Source of the DNA: Xenopus tropicalis
Taxonomy: Eukaryota; Chordata; Amphibia; Anura; Pipidae
Reading direction: 5' to 3'
Assembly (NCBI RefSeq): GCF_000004195.4
Contig: NC_030684.2
Coordinates: 66,709,892-66,773,891 of the forward strand
Length of the DNA: 64,000 nucleotides
This document shows positions 45,770 through 58,196 of this stretch, one piece after another (position 1 is the stretch's first letter; each line of letters begins with the position of its first letter). Made by a program: the position numbers and the translations under genes. The notes below the pieces were generated by a model. It was not told the origin of the DNA and searched no databases. It was given only the letters and a program-made list of their open reading frames with translations.

Positions 45770-46393
45770 GATGTGACAAAAGAATAGGGTGCACACATTG
45801 ATAAACTCGACGCAAACTGGAACCTTTTTTGTGAAATTGTGTCTGGTTCACCTCTTATGCAATTGTAAATACATTAGGTTTGATAAATTGAACATAATTA
45901 GGCACAGCTCTCCCGGTGACTGCAATTTTGCTAGGTTCATACATAGCCCACTGTGGTGTGGAAAATAAATGTCCCCTATTGCGTTTTGGGCTTTTGTACC
46001 AACGCAAGGACTCCACATTGCTTTAGTGATGCTCCCAGGGCATCCCCATAATCTTATCTGCGGATACATAAGACATGCACTGGGCCTTTAAACAAGCTCC
46101 TAGGAGCACCATATCTTCTTATCTGCTGTTTCACAAGATCTTTCACAAGATATTCTCTGAGCTTCTATGCTCTGAACTGTCTGAAAAAAACTGAATTTCA
46201 CGCTGGCATCTCCTTACATTAGGTTCTTATAGCTTGGAGCTTTCTTATTGCTTGTTGTTGTACACTCTACTGCTCATGCGCAAATAGGAATTCATGGAGG
46301 GGATGCCTGGGATGGCGGTAGAAAGGTAAGAAAAATGGCAGCATGGTGCTCAGACAGTTTTTTCCACAGGCTGGTGTGGTTCTTTCCAATTTA
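45770..46393. other. Non-coding, nothing recognised
   Basis: No supported feature. Confidence 0.45.
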
Positions 46394-46399
46394 TGTCTC

Positions 46400-47060
46400 C
46401 TATGGAAGGGCAGGGACCTCCATCCTCTTGTGTCTTTGACTCTTAACTTATTGCAACTGTATCTTGTATTTATTTGTATTTATTGTTATACTATGTATTT
46501 ATCTATTATTATCTTGATTCTGACTCCAATTGCTGTGATAATGGCTGGGTTTCCCCTGAGACCCCTTTCCCTTGGCCTGTATGGAGCTGGGCACAACCAC
46601 TGTGGGCAATCTTTGCCAGATAGCAGAACTCACCAGACACTTGGGATCCACAAAAGGTTTTTTATTTGTTGTGGGTGAACAAATGTTGGGGTGGATGAAC
46701 AAATGCTGGAGGTCAAAAGGAATATTGCTTTCCTAACCCCTGGAGTAGCTCCTCACACATGGAAAGCAGGAACATGAATGGCATGATGGGAGGAACTGAC
46801 GTCACATATGAGGAAGGGAAATTGGAGGGTGTACAGACTTAGGAGTAAACAAGTTTCAATATGACCTTGGTCATCACTAGGTGACATTATAACAATGGAT
46901 ATGCATGTAAACCATTAACTTTAAACATAATACAGAAATATTAACTGCTGGGGCAGCACAATCTTAATAACCCCTGTTTGTATTAATGTATTCTACTGTA
47001 TAGAGCTGCATACATAAGTAGCGCTTTATAAATAAATATATACATACATACATACATTAT
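46400..47060 (+). mobile_element. L2-type LINE 3' tail interrupted by an LTR insertion
   Basis: GGGCAGGGACCTCCATCCTC to CTATTATTATCT (46400-46514) resumes at 46965 with TAATAACCCCTGTTTGTATT, then CATACATAAGTAGCGCTTTA and (ATAC)n. Removing 46515-46964 restores the order of the copy at 24065. Confidence 0.85.
46515..46960 (-). mobile_element. Probable solo LTR, 446 bp, with 4-bp target duplication
   Basis: The segment begins TG and ends CA (TGATTCTGACTCC ... GGGGCAGCACA) and is flanked by ATCT on both sides (46511-46514 and 46961-46964). On the minus strand it starts TGTGCTGCCCCAGC, has TGACGTCAG in the first part and AATAAAAAACC later, as expected of an LTR with promoter-type and polyadenylation-type signals. 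No internal retroelement sequence remains. Most likely Ty3/gypsy-type by size and duplication; the class is not proven. Confidence 0.75.
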
Positions 47061-47238
47061 TTACATTTACAATTATTTGAATTTTTAGTAAGCAGCAGGT
47101 AGAACAATAAAAACAAATATCTGATTGGTTGCCATGGGTTACGGCCCAGGTATTATACAGGCATTAAGAAAATAAATAGGGAGCAAGAGATGTAAGCTGA
47201 AAAGTTAGCAGATTAAACTAGGTCTATATGTTATATCA
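47061..47238. other. Non-coding, nothing recognised
   Basis: No supported feature. Confidence 0.4.
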
Positions 47239-47246
47239 ATAATACT

Positions 47247-47464
47247 CAGGGTCCCTAATGCCACCCTGATGTGGCCTATGGGATGCTGCCTATCCATGCT
47301 TGGGTTTTTTGCATTGGAGGGGACCTAAGCGGGGCTGCAATAGTGCTGTCTGCACTAGCAGAGCAAAATGGGAATTTCGGCTCTTTTAGTTACCAGAAGA
47401 GTTTTTTTGTCACCCCTCAACTGATGCGAGGATCTCAACTTACCTCATGGCAGCAGCACCCCTG
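47247..47464. mobile_element. hAT-like non-autonomous element, 218 bp
   Basis: It begins CAGGGTCCCTAATGCCACC and ends CATGGCAGCAGCACCCCTG. ATAATACT flanks both sides exactly (47239-47246 and 47465-47472). The interior has TAGTTACCAGAAGAG and AACTTACCTCATGGCAGC, shared in part with 39876 and 51215. Confidence 0.9.
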
Positions 47465-47472
47465 ATAATACT

Positions 47473-50400
47473 GTCAAATATAATACTGCATTTATTATAT
47501 CCAGCCAGATGAAGCAATTGTACTTTACAGATTGGGTAACACAATCACTGCAGGGGATAAACATTCCCTTATATTGGTTATAAAACAATTGGCATTTATT
47601 GGTTCTTCAGGGCCAGAGATACTACAGAAACAGGTCATTCCAATAATTGAAAAATGCTGGTTGCAGAGGTTGCAGTCTGAATATTAAAGAAGACTTTCTT
47701 CTAGCAAACGTGTCCTTGATGCATTTTCAAGGAAAGGACATATACTGTAATTGCTTCTTAGCAAAATAAAAAAGGTAACATTACAACTCTATCATTACAT
47801 AATGTAGAATCAAATCGTTTCTTCTGATAAGGTTGCCTTAGACTTCAAACGAATGCATATACTACATAATAAATACTCATTTTCAGATGGAATTAAAGAC
47901 GAAGTACGGCCTAAATATCAATATCACTAGAAATGCTATATTTTACTTACAGAACTTACAAATGAGTGGTTCACTAGAACTTCTGAGTGTCAGTGACACT
48001 GCACATGCTCAGTGTGCTCTGGCTTGCTGTTGAGGGGTTGCTGAAAATTATCAAGAAGGAAATGAAGTTTGTCTGTTATAAAAGCTGATGCTACAGGGCT
48101 GTTTATAAAATACTTTCTGAGCTGCCATGTAATGATAATGCAAATTAATTGCTAATCAGCCTTTTAATGCGATTCAACTGAGCGCAGTATAAATTGGCAG
48201 AGATGAAGGTGGGAAACTTGTGGGGGAAATTTGGAGACACAGATCTTTACTGTAAAAGGGATGTGGTCACACTGGACTGTTAAAGATGCCCAAATTGCCC
48301 ATGTTTTGAACTTTGCCCAATGAATAGGGCATTGTGCAAATAGCCACAGGCCTCTGCACTCCATTTCAGAGCATAGAGACCTGTGGTATACTGAGATAGG
48401 CCACACTCAATTCTAAAGGGGCAGGTGGGGAGGAGGCACATAGAAGCAACGTGCAAGTCAGGGAGCAGAAGGAGGTGCATCCTGCATTGGGGTCCTGCAG
48501 GCAATAAGTGGAGTGCTGGGCTGTGTCTCCCGATGCTGCTCTCTGCACAGAGATTTTCACACAGAAAAAGTATTTTGTAATAGTGGTTGTTTCAATAGTG
48601 ACTTGTTGAACAAATGGTAAAAATAGGTAGACACCCGTTTGGTAGTGCCAAAAGGACATAAGGATTAAGATTTGGACATTTTTTCCATAGTGTGAAAACA
48701 TTTTTACTGCTGGGTAAAATTCTAAAGGTTCATAAATGTAACCCTTAGCTTTTAGGTATAATACACTACTTTTTTGATAGATGCCTATAAAACTGTAAAA
48801 AGTGCCACCAATACATCTCTACTGTGATATTTAAAGTTAGTGGGTGTTTACCTACAGTATTTGTACTTTGTAGAACATAGCTTGACATTTCTCAGTACAT
48901 GACCAGCACTGTATTTATAGCATGTAAGTATATATTTATAACTGGACCCACAATTTCAAATCCAAGGAAGCATCAGCACTTTTTGAACTGTAGTTGTATA
49001 ATAAGCAGCCTGAAAAATGTCATGTCACCTTGTCAGTGGAAAGCCCATGAAAGTGAGAGACAACATTAATTATTTGTGTACTAGCACAGGGAAACTCGGA
49101 AATCTGTCATCAGTAGCAAATAACAGTATTTTTGTATAATACTTGGGGAATTATACTTATTAAACTACCTAATGATGCTTCCTTTTATTTTTGCAATCAT
49201 TGTCATGCTATGAAAGGAAGGTGCAGGATTCTTTTATGGCCATTCTTTGTATTTTTGTTTGCTTGTTGACGCAGCCTGCTTGCCTGCCTCCTGGCAATGT
49301 TCGTAACTGTGTAAAGCGGCAGTCAGGCAAAGGATGACATCTCATACTGCTGTGAATCATTTAATTGATTTCTATGAACTTAAGAATGTTCAAAATAGGC
49401 ACAGAAAGGGCAGGACCAATACTCTTCCAACAATATAAAAATAATAATGGAAAAGTTTGTATTTTTTGGATTTTACAATTTACTTATAAATATGGAGGGG
49501 CAGATGGCTTCCCAGCAGTTTGGATTTTATTGTAGTTATCAATACTTTTAAAAGTTTTAAATGAACTGGAACATTTGTAAATGCTTTTAGCCATTTTTTA
49601 ATACATTTGTTCATCAGAACGTATTTGACTGTTTTGAGCTATCAAATTCAATTGTTTTCTGTGGGGTGTTGTTAGAACTCAGTGTCAGTTAAGTAGCTAT
49701 AATTATATAATTGATTAGGCTGCTCTAAGAATGATTAGCAATTGTAGTTGTGAGGCAACGTGTAGGCTATTACGACAGTGTTACATACTATCATATCTGC
49801 AACAAATCAAGCAGGAACAGTACCTCCATTTTCCCTTGACTGCGATTGCAGTTTACTTCTGTTTCTTAGTATCCACTGAATAAGCCATGAGAACTTAGTG
49901 TAATGCTCCATTTGTTTCCATTATATATTCTTTTTTTAAAAAAAAAAAGTTTGGGTTAAATGTGTATGTAATATGGTTTTCCTATTTTAGGTTTTTTTTT
50001 TTTAAATTCCTGTATCAAAAAAAAGGTATTCTATTCAGCTGAAACCATCCAGCATCTATTGACCTCCTCTAAATATCAGGTTTGACCTCAGATATAATTA
50101 GAATCATTCTGAGTAGTATGCTTCCATGAAAAATAACACCAATAGGCACTTTTCACATATTCACTCCACAGTTAATTTCAGATGTACATCCAAGTGAAAC
50201 ACAAACAGAAAACAGATTAACTAAATCAATGGGTTTTAATTATATTTTGTAAGAAAGTTAATTGACTGGTTCCAGAATCTTAAAACTTCATAAATTACTT
50301 ACAACTATATAGTTTTTCAGTATAAATGTAAATTGTGGAACCTCTTTGCACTGTAAAGAGTGGGCATTTTAATAACAGCATCTTATTTTTTCCTGATTAA

Positions 50401-50885
50401 TTCAAGTTTACCTTAACTCCTGGATTATTGCATGAAGACATCCCAAGAAGCGAGAAAAAAGTTAAAATAATGAGAAGCAGCAAATTTTTATTAGAACAAA
50501 AAAGACAAATTTGGGTGTAGCAGACAAGCATTTAATACAAAATACAGGGTCAAACCCAGCAGCTAGACAGGAAAAGTTATAACAGAAGTAAGCAGTCTGA
50601 GGCAGAATGAAATAGAATGTACAGGAAGATGCCATATCAGCAATATGGAATGTAAGCATATGGTATATATAGCCACTAACATGAAGGGATTGCTATTATA
50701 CAAAGATCCCTGCTGAAATTTTTATTATTTAAGAATGAACACTCTGAAAAAAAACCTCAACTAACAAGGTATTTTTGCCTGAAGGCCTGAGCAATCATCA
50801 ATGTACTTCAGAGAGTGGGGAAATGTTACTGTGGTTTACCACACTTTGATAATTCTGTCCAAAGTGCAATGGGTTAACAGACAAA
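47473..50885. other. Non-coding; a few repeat fragments
   Basis: 48300-48480 shares GTGCAAATAG and GGGGCAGGTGGGGAGGAGGC with the 10.9-kb repeat. 47885-48090 looks like an eroded TTAA-type element (ACTTCTGAGTGTCAGTGACA). Long A and T runs occur near 49930 and 49995. No exon found. Confidence 0.4.
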
Positions 50886-51085
50886 GGGGCAGATTTATCA
50901 AATTTTAAAATTAGAGCTCACCACAGTAAAATATCCCCTCCCTCTCTATCCATATTCTCTATATTTATGAAAAAGTAAACTGACCTGTTCATAAATATAC
51001 CTCTACAAATACCATAGAAATAAGCAGGGAGCTGGGGAATTTTACTTTGGTGAGCTCTAATTTCATGCTATGATAAATCTGCCCC
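50886..51085. mobile_element. Inverted-repeat element (GGGGCAGATTTATCA), 200 bp
   Basis: GGGGCAGATTTATCA pairs with TGATAAATCTGCCCC. Inward, TTAGAGCTCACC pairs with GGTGAGCTCTAA. AAA lies on both sides. Same terminal family as 44190. Confidence 0.8.
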
Positions 51086-51214
51086 AAAGTAGGAAGCTGG
51101 TCTCTGTCCTATGGAGATTATTAACATATTGTGTGGCTAACTTACAAGTCATATGGTACTGAGTGAATTAGATATAGACTGAATTAGATCCAGAGTTTTG
51201 TTTTGGAGATACTG

Positions 51215-51341
51215 ACTTCAATTGTGCTCTCTGCACTAGAAGAGCTGAATTTAAAAATCACATTTTGACACCCCTGGTAACCAGCAGGGCAATGCCGCCA
51301 AAGGCAAAGCTGTACATTACCTCATGACAGGAGTGCCCCTG
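51215..51341. mobile_element. Truncated hAT-like element related to 47247
   Basis: CTGGTAACCAGCAGGGCAAT, ACATTACCTCATGACAGGAG and the terminal GTGCCCCTG match the right part of the elements at 39876 and 47247. The left end is not identifiable. Confidence 0.5.
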
Positions 51342-53379
51342 GTGGCTCTGAGAGGAACAGAAGAGATCACCAGGAACATGGAGACAGAAATGAAGATATG
51401 CAGTGTGGAGTGAATAGCAGTGAAGGTTTTACCAAGAAGCCAAAATGAAGATTTAGCTGTTTCTCTCTTAGGTGATGACTGATGGATTCTAGTAGTAAAG
51501 TTTAAGGGAGACTGACGGGAGAGAGGAGGGAGGCTGGGGGGCCACTTAGTAGAAGATTTCATTGTTTACCATTAAGTGAAAGTAGGTATGCTTTTCCTAG
51601 GTAACTCCTAATAATTACAGGTAGCAAAGCAACTTTGCTAACCTACCAAATTCAGTCTCTTCCTTTCTTAATATTACAATTACATTACATGAATGCAGTA
51701 TCAGTCAGTGCTCTGCTTTGGCAGTGTAAACTCAATTGGTGGTTCAGATTCTTTAATTAGCTTTTATTAAACCTGTAGTCTATTGCTTGGCTGCTCTTTG
51801 TAACATATTGGAGGGCACCGAACAGGTCAATTAAATGAATGCAATTGCCCATTTGTCTCACCTGTAGCTCAAGTGTCAGATGCTCAACCCCGTGAATCTG
51901 TTTCTAAGCTGACATAGTGAGGGATGGCCTGCATTAAATGGGTCATAGAAGATAAGCCCACAAACTAAGCAAATGGGCTATGGAAAATGATAAGAAAGCC
52001 AAAATAGCCTAAAAATGGAAAAGTATGTGAATACTCTATCAGTTTGAAGGTATTAATTATAATGCCTTTACAGTAGTCAGAGCAAAACTCTTCTGTGAAT
52101 GACTCTTTAAGAAGTAAGGCAGAATGTCTCCACACACATCTTCATTCCTTCTGGAGAAAACAGTGGGCATTCTTAGCTTTGCAAATGAACTGAACCCCTT
52201 CCAAAAAAAATCTGGCAGTTTGTTGACCTTTTGTAGGGGCCAAAAATGTCATCTGTTAGGTAGGTAAAAACCTTGGTGGCCCCCTCCTGACTGCCTCTTG
52301 CAGCCAACCACCTGGTCACCAGAAACAGTGTATCCTTTTCATGTAAGGCCTACATACATATAGGGCTTTTTTGTCTTTGCATTATATTTTACTTTTAATT
52401 AGCCCATCTCTGTGAGCATCTCTGAAGCCACAGTGGTACATCGAGAGTAATCATTGCAAAGTAAAACTTTTCCTTTTATGCTAAAACATGAAAGAATCTG
52501 AAAACTGGAACAAAATTAAACTTCCTAATTTACATTTCAATCTAATCCATCATATGCCTTTTGCCACTGTCTAAGACCAGTAATTGTAACATACCTAGAA
52601 TCAAAAATGCTTTTGCAAATCTTTCAGATGAAATATTTGAACAAAGTTATTAAGATACAGGCTGACCTCCTCCTTCTGTCCACATCAGAATAAAAAGTCA
52701 AAGGAGAGAAATGAGAAATGGTATCTTCTTTATTACATAGCTCAGAAGATGAGAGATATAATTCAAATAAGACATTTTCATTAAATTCTTTGGTCTGTAG
52801 TGCTTTAAAGCTAGACACGTAGGGCTCATTTTCTTACGAAAGGGTAATGTGCAAAGTGCAATTTCGGACGCAATTCACCTAATTTTTTAACCAGAATGCA
52901 GCATTTTTTCCCTGTAATTTGAGTATAATTGCATCTACAAGAGAAAACTGCATCTGCCCCAGCTGATGCCCCAAAACATGTGTGACTGTGCATTCAAATT
53001 TCAATGAATCATATATAATTGTGTTGCACCTATGAAAATGAATTCAGAGGGCGAGGGTAGGGTAAGAGAAGTAATTCCTTTTATTGCAGGGAGCTGTACT
53101 AAAACAGGAACAGTCACTTAGTCCTGCACATGGAAACTGGTGCATCAGGTAAATGTTACTACCTTAGCTGTGCAATTTGGTTCCCCCTGCAGTAGCAGAG
53201 CAGGAAGTGTTCCTGGAAAATACAGTCTTATAGGAAATAAAATGTAGGTAAGTGCTGAACTTGTTTAAAAGCACAACTTTTATTAGGGGGGTGCATAATA
53301 ACCTTATATCTCTTACAATTGTGCTAAAAATATATGGAAACTGGATTGTGTCATTTCTAGTGTGATGTCTGCATGTTTC
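51342..53379. other. Non-coding, nothing recognised
   Basis: Short frames only. Confidence 0.45.
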
Positions 53380-53490
53380 TTAAGCTGCAGGTCTACTCTA
53401 CCTCTTGATGCAGCTCGTAGTGGGAACCCTGGAAATGACTGCCAGCTGGAAGGTGGGGGTAGCTCCAGGGTTCCCCTGCACTGACAGGCA
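53380..53490. repeat. Inverted-repeat relative of the 45.7-kb hairpin
   Basis: GTAGTGGGAACCCTGG and GTAGCTCCAGGGTTCCC form the inner pairing, with CTTGATGCAG on the outer left side. Imperfect. Confidence 0.5.
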
Positions 53491-55045
53491 CACTCGTGCA
53501 AGATTCAGAACAGGAATACACTGAGCACTAAACACAATTATACGGAAGTGCATTTAATCTTAGAATATTTACCAGTTATTTTCACCTTTCAGATTTTGTG
53601 TGTGTGTGAAATCTTATTATATTAACAATATTAAAATTATGCAGTGTGTTTGATAATAAGAACCTTTCAAAACACTTTTACCACCTGCTTACTTTCAGCA
53701 GCCCTAGAATATTTAACTTTTGTGTTTTTTGTTCCAGTGTCTTATATAATCATATCTCATTCCAAAAATATAAATCATATAACCTCTGTATATAATGTAG
53801 AGTAAAGATGTATGGCAATCACTACTGCTTTAAAGGAGCCGTTCTGTGCAATGGGGTTAAGAATGGGTGGAGCGACAACAGTGACAATTGACATTGACTT
53901 GCATAGCTGTGAAATTGATAGGGAGACCTTTAAAATATGCAGTGTCGGGATCGGATTGGTGATTAACACTACAAGTTATAACAATACAATTATATAATGA
54001 TCTCCAAAATGTTTTATCTGCTTAGAAGCATTTGAATTACCTTTTATTGTACTGTCCGATTAAAAACTAAATGCACAAAATGTAAATTGTAGCATTAATA
54101 GTTAAAGCTTATCTCTAACCCACATGATATATACACATTGGTCTTTAACATCAGTGAATCTATTATTCCTTTTAATGTACTGCAGGTTTGTGTGCACCGA
54201 GGGGTCGGAAAGCTTTTAGCTTCCATACAAATAGATTTATCTAAAAGAGAACTTTATATAGAATAAAATTTACCAATAACCAGTCTCTATATTTATTAAA
54301 AATCCTAGTGAGGACAGAGTTGTCATTTTCATCTATAAATATGGAACAAGCACTTTATACCAGATTAACTCAAACTCAGGTTTTGCCTTCAATATTTATA
54401 TTATGGAAATATCTCTGACTCATATTTAAAATGTGAGATTGTTACACATTTTAGACTGAATCTTCAACAGAAAGTGACGCACTTTATCTTTTAAAAAAGC
54501 AATGCTAAATGTAAGAACATTACTCACAATAATGCAGCGTTAATGCTATTCTTAATGGACAGAGTACACCGTAGGATTCTTTACCAGAGTTTTGCCTCTG
54601 TGTTAGCATGGCTGCAGATGGAATACACACTCTCTGCCCTTTCTAATAGACTTTAAATTGTCAGAATTTCATTAGAAGTCTAGTCTACAAGAAAAGAACC
54701 CATTATGCATGCAGCCTGAAATGTGAGCATTAAAACAGTGAATTTATTAGACTATGTTAAGAGAAATAATAAGTCAAACTTGTCAAATTTTGCCTGGGTT
54801 GGAAGAAAGAAATTCAACATGTACATTACAGCTTTATCCATGCATAGCTTGAAGCATTTATGACTTCTTGGTTAATAATACAAACAGTTTATATCCTTCT
54901 CTTTGTATAATAATGGTTGATCAGTTTAAAAAGGACATTTTTCTTATGATATTATGGCATCCTGTGTGGGAATAATAGTGTTTGACTGTTTCAAGTGTTG
55001 TACAAACAATCATGTACTTATAGATACCGATAAGTTATAATACCT
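53491..55045. other. Non-coding, nothing recognised
   Basis: AT-rich; a (GT)n-like run near 53600. No repeat ends. Confidence 0.45.
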
Positions 55046-55645
55046 TTATAGGTATTGAAAGGTATTAAAAGTCTCAGTTATGGGGAAAGACTGCCCAAGC
55101 TGGTGTTGTTTACACTGGAGAAGAGGCGCTTAAGGGGTGAAATAATAACTGTGTATAAATATATAAGGGATCTTATAATAATCCCTCTAATGCTTTATAT
55201 ACCAGTAGGTCCTTCTAGCAGACACGAGGGCACCCATTCCGATTAGAAGACAGGAGGTTCCATCTAAAGACTGAAAAGGGAGGGAGCTTCACTGGGAAGT
55301 GTGAAGTTGTGGAATTCCCTCCCTGAACCAGTCGTGCTGGCTGATACATTCAATAGTTTCAGGAAGAGGTTGGATGGTTTCTTAGTAAGTGAGGGAATAC
55401 AGGGTTATGGGTGATAGCTCTTAGTACAAGTTGATCCAGGGACTGGTCCGATTGCCATTTTGGAGTCAGGAAGGAATTTTTTCCCCTCTGAAGCAGCTTA
55501 GAGAGGCTTCAGATTTTTTTTTTTTTGCCTTACTCTGGATCAACTAGCAGTTAGGCAGGGGTTATATAGGCATAAAAGGTTGAACTTGATGGACATGTGT
55601 CTTTTTTCAGCCTAACTTACTATGTTGCTAAATTACTATGTAATG
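55046..55645 (+). mobile_element. CR1/L2-type LINE 3' end (C-terminal coding tail plus 3' UTR)
   Basis: The frame 55055-55246 reads LSYGERLPKLVLFTLEKRRL, then RGEIITVYKYIRD, the conserved tail after the reverse transcriptase of CR1/L2-type LINEs. VELWNSLPE-like sequence follows in another frame, then CAAGTTGATCCAGGGACTGG and GGTTGAACTTGATGGACATG, and the end TAACTTACTATGTTGCTA, which is abundant in Xenopus. 5'-truncated and mutated. Confidence 0.85.
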
Positions 55646-56509
55646 CTGCTTTAAAATCTCAATTATATTCTTATAAACAAACAATCAATATATGGGTGGA
55701 GTGTAGATTGTTGCAAAGTAATACACTATGTACATAAATAGTAATTCACAGGAGCTACATTGTTTTTATCTTCCCTTTATTCCCTCCTAATAAGATAGCA
55801 AGGAAAGAAAGCCTACCAGTTTGTATCACAGTAGATCATATTGTGCTAGATAACTACAATGACTCAATTTTTCTCTAACGTTGACCATAATATTACATTA
55901 TTAATACAAGTAAAATTATACAGTAGGTTTTGTGAAGGGAGGTATTTTATAGCAATCCTAATTGCTCCATCCCTAAGACAGAAGTCAAAATGAGCAATGC
56001 ATTTAAGCTTCTATTCAAACTTTGATTGTATTGGTGCAATTAATCTCAAAAGGGTAGTATTAAAGCTGACAATATATAATGACAGCAACTGTGAGCACAA
56101 TGGCCTGATCACTAAGTACTCAACGAGTAAATCAATCCCAATGCTCCTCTGTTTCATTGAATGTGCTTTGTCCTTCTCAGCAGAGGTTCTCAGCTGAGCA
56201 CATTATTTTTCATTAGAGATGTGTAAACTTTTTCACACATATAATTTTGACAAACTTCACATTTTCACTTGTATATTTATGTATATGAGAACAGTATTGT
56301 TTTGGTTTGTTGGAACCTGCAAAACACTTTAAAAGGTTTTTTTCTGTCTTGTTGATCTGCCACGCTGCATGTTGCCATGTGCATTTTTATTTTTAAATCC
56401 CGAAAATGAAATACCTCTCGACCAATATTGAGTCTAAAGTACTTTCTTGAATAGTAATGCTTCCCCCCTATAGTATACTGAGCCTTCCTTCTTCTTTGAT
56501 AGGACGTTG
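55646..56509. other. Non-coding, nothing recognised
   Basis: AT-rich unique-looking sequence. Confidence 0.45.
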
Positions 56510-56903
56510 GTCAAAGAAGAGTTCTGCAGCGAGCCATGTACCCGCAGGTAACTACAGTTACCCACAAGAAAAGAGGGTACCCTGTGGGTTGTGGGTAGGA
56601 TCCCTGGGTGCAGGTATAGATGTTAGTCTGCGGCTCTTATCTATATTTCTTATTTTATATTAATATTATCTAGAGTATGTTATCAATATTTCACTATTTT
56701 AAACTTTTTTTTTCCACCCCCAATCACTGATGATGTCACATCCAGTTTGCAGCAACGGCACATCCTTTTTAATGGTGGTCTGGAGGTCGCAGATCGGGTT
56801 GCAGATAAGGCATTTGCTAGTTGGGTCGGGAAATGGATAGAAATGCGGGTTGTGGGTCACAGGTCAGGTTTAGGTTTGAAAAACTGGTTCTGCACAGGAC
56901 TCT
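56510..56903. repeat. Dispersed repeat with GCGGGT/ACCCGC words, possible hAT
   Basis: CATGTACCCGCAGGTAACTA and GGGTTGTGGGTAGGATCCCT on the left, GGTCGGGAAATGGATAG and GCGGGTTGTGGGTCACAGGT on the right, with ATCACTGATGATGTCA between. Ends TTCTGCAGCGAGCC and the complement AGAGTCCTGTGCAGAACC look related but imperfect. Confidence 0.5.
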
Positions 56904-56905
56904 AA

Positions 56906-57084
56906 GGGGTATTTTTTATCATGCTGTGTAAACAGTTGAGTAAAACATTATCAGTGATCATAGCAGCCAATCAGATGCTTTGCTTTGGTTTTCTAACTCT
57001 TGAAATCTAATTGTTGATTGGTTGCCCTGGGCAACATCGGTAATGCTTCACTCCACTTTTTACACAGCACGATAAATATACCCC
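56906..57084. mobile_element. PIF/Harbinger-like element, 179 bp
   Basis: GGGGTATTTTTTATCATGCT and the complement of GGGGTATATTTATCGTGCT are the termini, about 28 bp with few differences. TAA on the left and TTA on the right fit the TWA target. The interior AGCCAATCAGATGC and CTAATTGTTGATTGGTTGCC are inverted. Confidence 0.75.
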
Positions 57085-57373
57085 TTATCTACTATTCAGG
57101 CTTGCTGCCTTCTGCTTTAAGAAATCAGTCAGGTATGCACAGTAGGCAGCTCTTTGACAATACAATGGTGAGCTTCCCTGTAAGAATGTACTATTAAGCT
57201 CAAAAGGAGAAGAGGTGGAACCTGTGCCCAGTTTAATGGAAGACAGACAAGGTTACATAAAGAGAAATAAAGGAGACAGGAATACAAGAAAACCTTGGTA
57301 GAGGAAACATATTTGAATGGGAGCAGCAAATCTGTTATTAACATGATCTAACTGCATATTTTAAAGCTTGTCT

Positions 57374-57795
57374 GAAAGGAACAGTTCAGTGTAAAAATGA
57401 AACTGGGTAAAATAGACAGACTGCACAAAATATTTGTAATATAGTTTGGCAAAAATGTAATCTGTAAAGGCTGTAGTGAGTGGATGTCTAACATAATAGC
57501 CAGAACTCTACTTCCTGCTTTCAGCTCTCTTTAGGGGGGGGCACATGGGACATAATTGTTCATTTAGTTTGTGAGCAAGCAGGTCAGATTCAAATGCAAA
57601 CTAACTGAACAGTTATGTCCCATATGGCCCCCCTCAAGTCACTGATTAAGCAGGAAGTAAAGTTCTGTTTATTATGTTAGACATCTGCTGACTCTAGCCT
57701 TTATAGATTAAATTTTTGCCTAACTAACTATATTGAAAACATTTTTTTTTATTTTGCAGTCTATTTTATCTAGTTTAATTTTTACACTAAACTAT
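57374..57795. mobile_element. TTAA-type inverted-repeat element (AACAGTTCAGTGTAAAAAT), about 420 bp
   Basis: AGGAACAGTTCAGTGTAAAA on the left pairs with TTTTTACACTAAACTATTC on the right. GATGTCTAACATAATAGCCA pairs with its inverse near 57675, and GGGGGGGGCACATGGGACAT with ATGTCCCATATGGCCCCCC. The flanking TTAA has mutated (CTGA on the left). Confidence 0.75.
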
Positions 57796-58192
57796 TCAGG
57801 AAATGTACGATCACTGAGAGGCGCCCAAATGTTAGGAATCCCCAGTGATTGTAATTGCTTACCTTATACTCTGGGCTGGTGCTCCTATTAGGAGAAAACC
57901 ACACCAGCCCAGTGTAGCTGCGAGGGAGCGACCCTCTTCCATCTTCTGTCTTCATGCTGCTTGCGCAAGCGCGGGAGTGAAATGCTGAACTTTAACAAGA
58001 AAAACGCTTATTCACTTTACTGCACATGTGTCAGCCCCGGGATTCAGAAGATAGATGAGAGAAGGAATAGGATCAGTTGTTCGCAGCTATGTTTTTCTCC
58101 CAACTGGAGCACCAGCCTGGGGTATAAGGTAAGTGATTACAATCACTGGGGACTGCCTAACATTTTTCAGTGATATTACCTTTCCTTCTCCT
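57796..58192. mobile_element. TTAA-type palindromic element related to the intron 3 element, about 397 bp
   Basis: The right end TTACCTTTCCTTCTCCT/TTAA (58193-58196) is intact. CACTGGGGACTGCCTAACAT, CTGGGCTGGTGCTCC and CACCAGCCTGGGGTATAAGG match the 31271 element layout. The left end abuts the preceding element with its TTAA lost. Confidence 0.7.
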
Positions 58193-58196
58193 TTAA

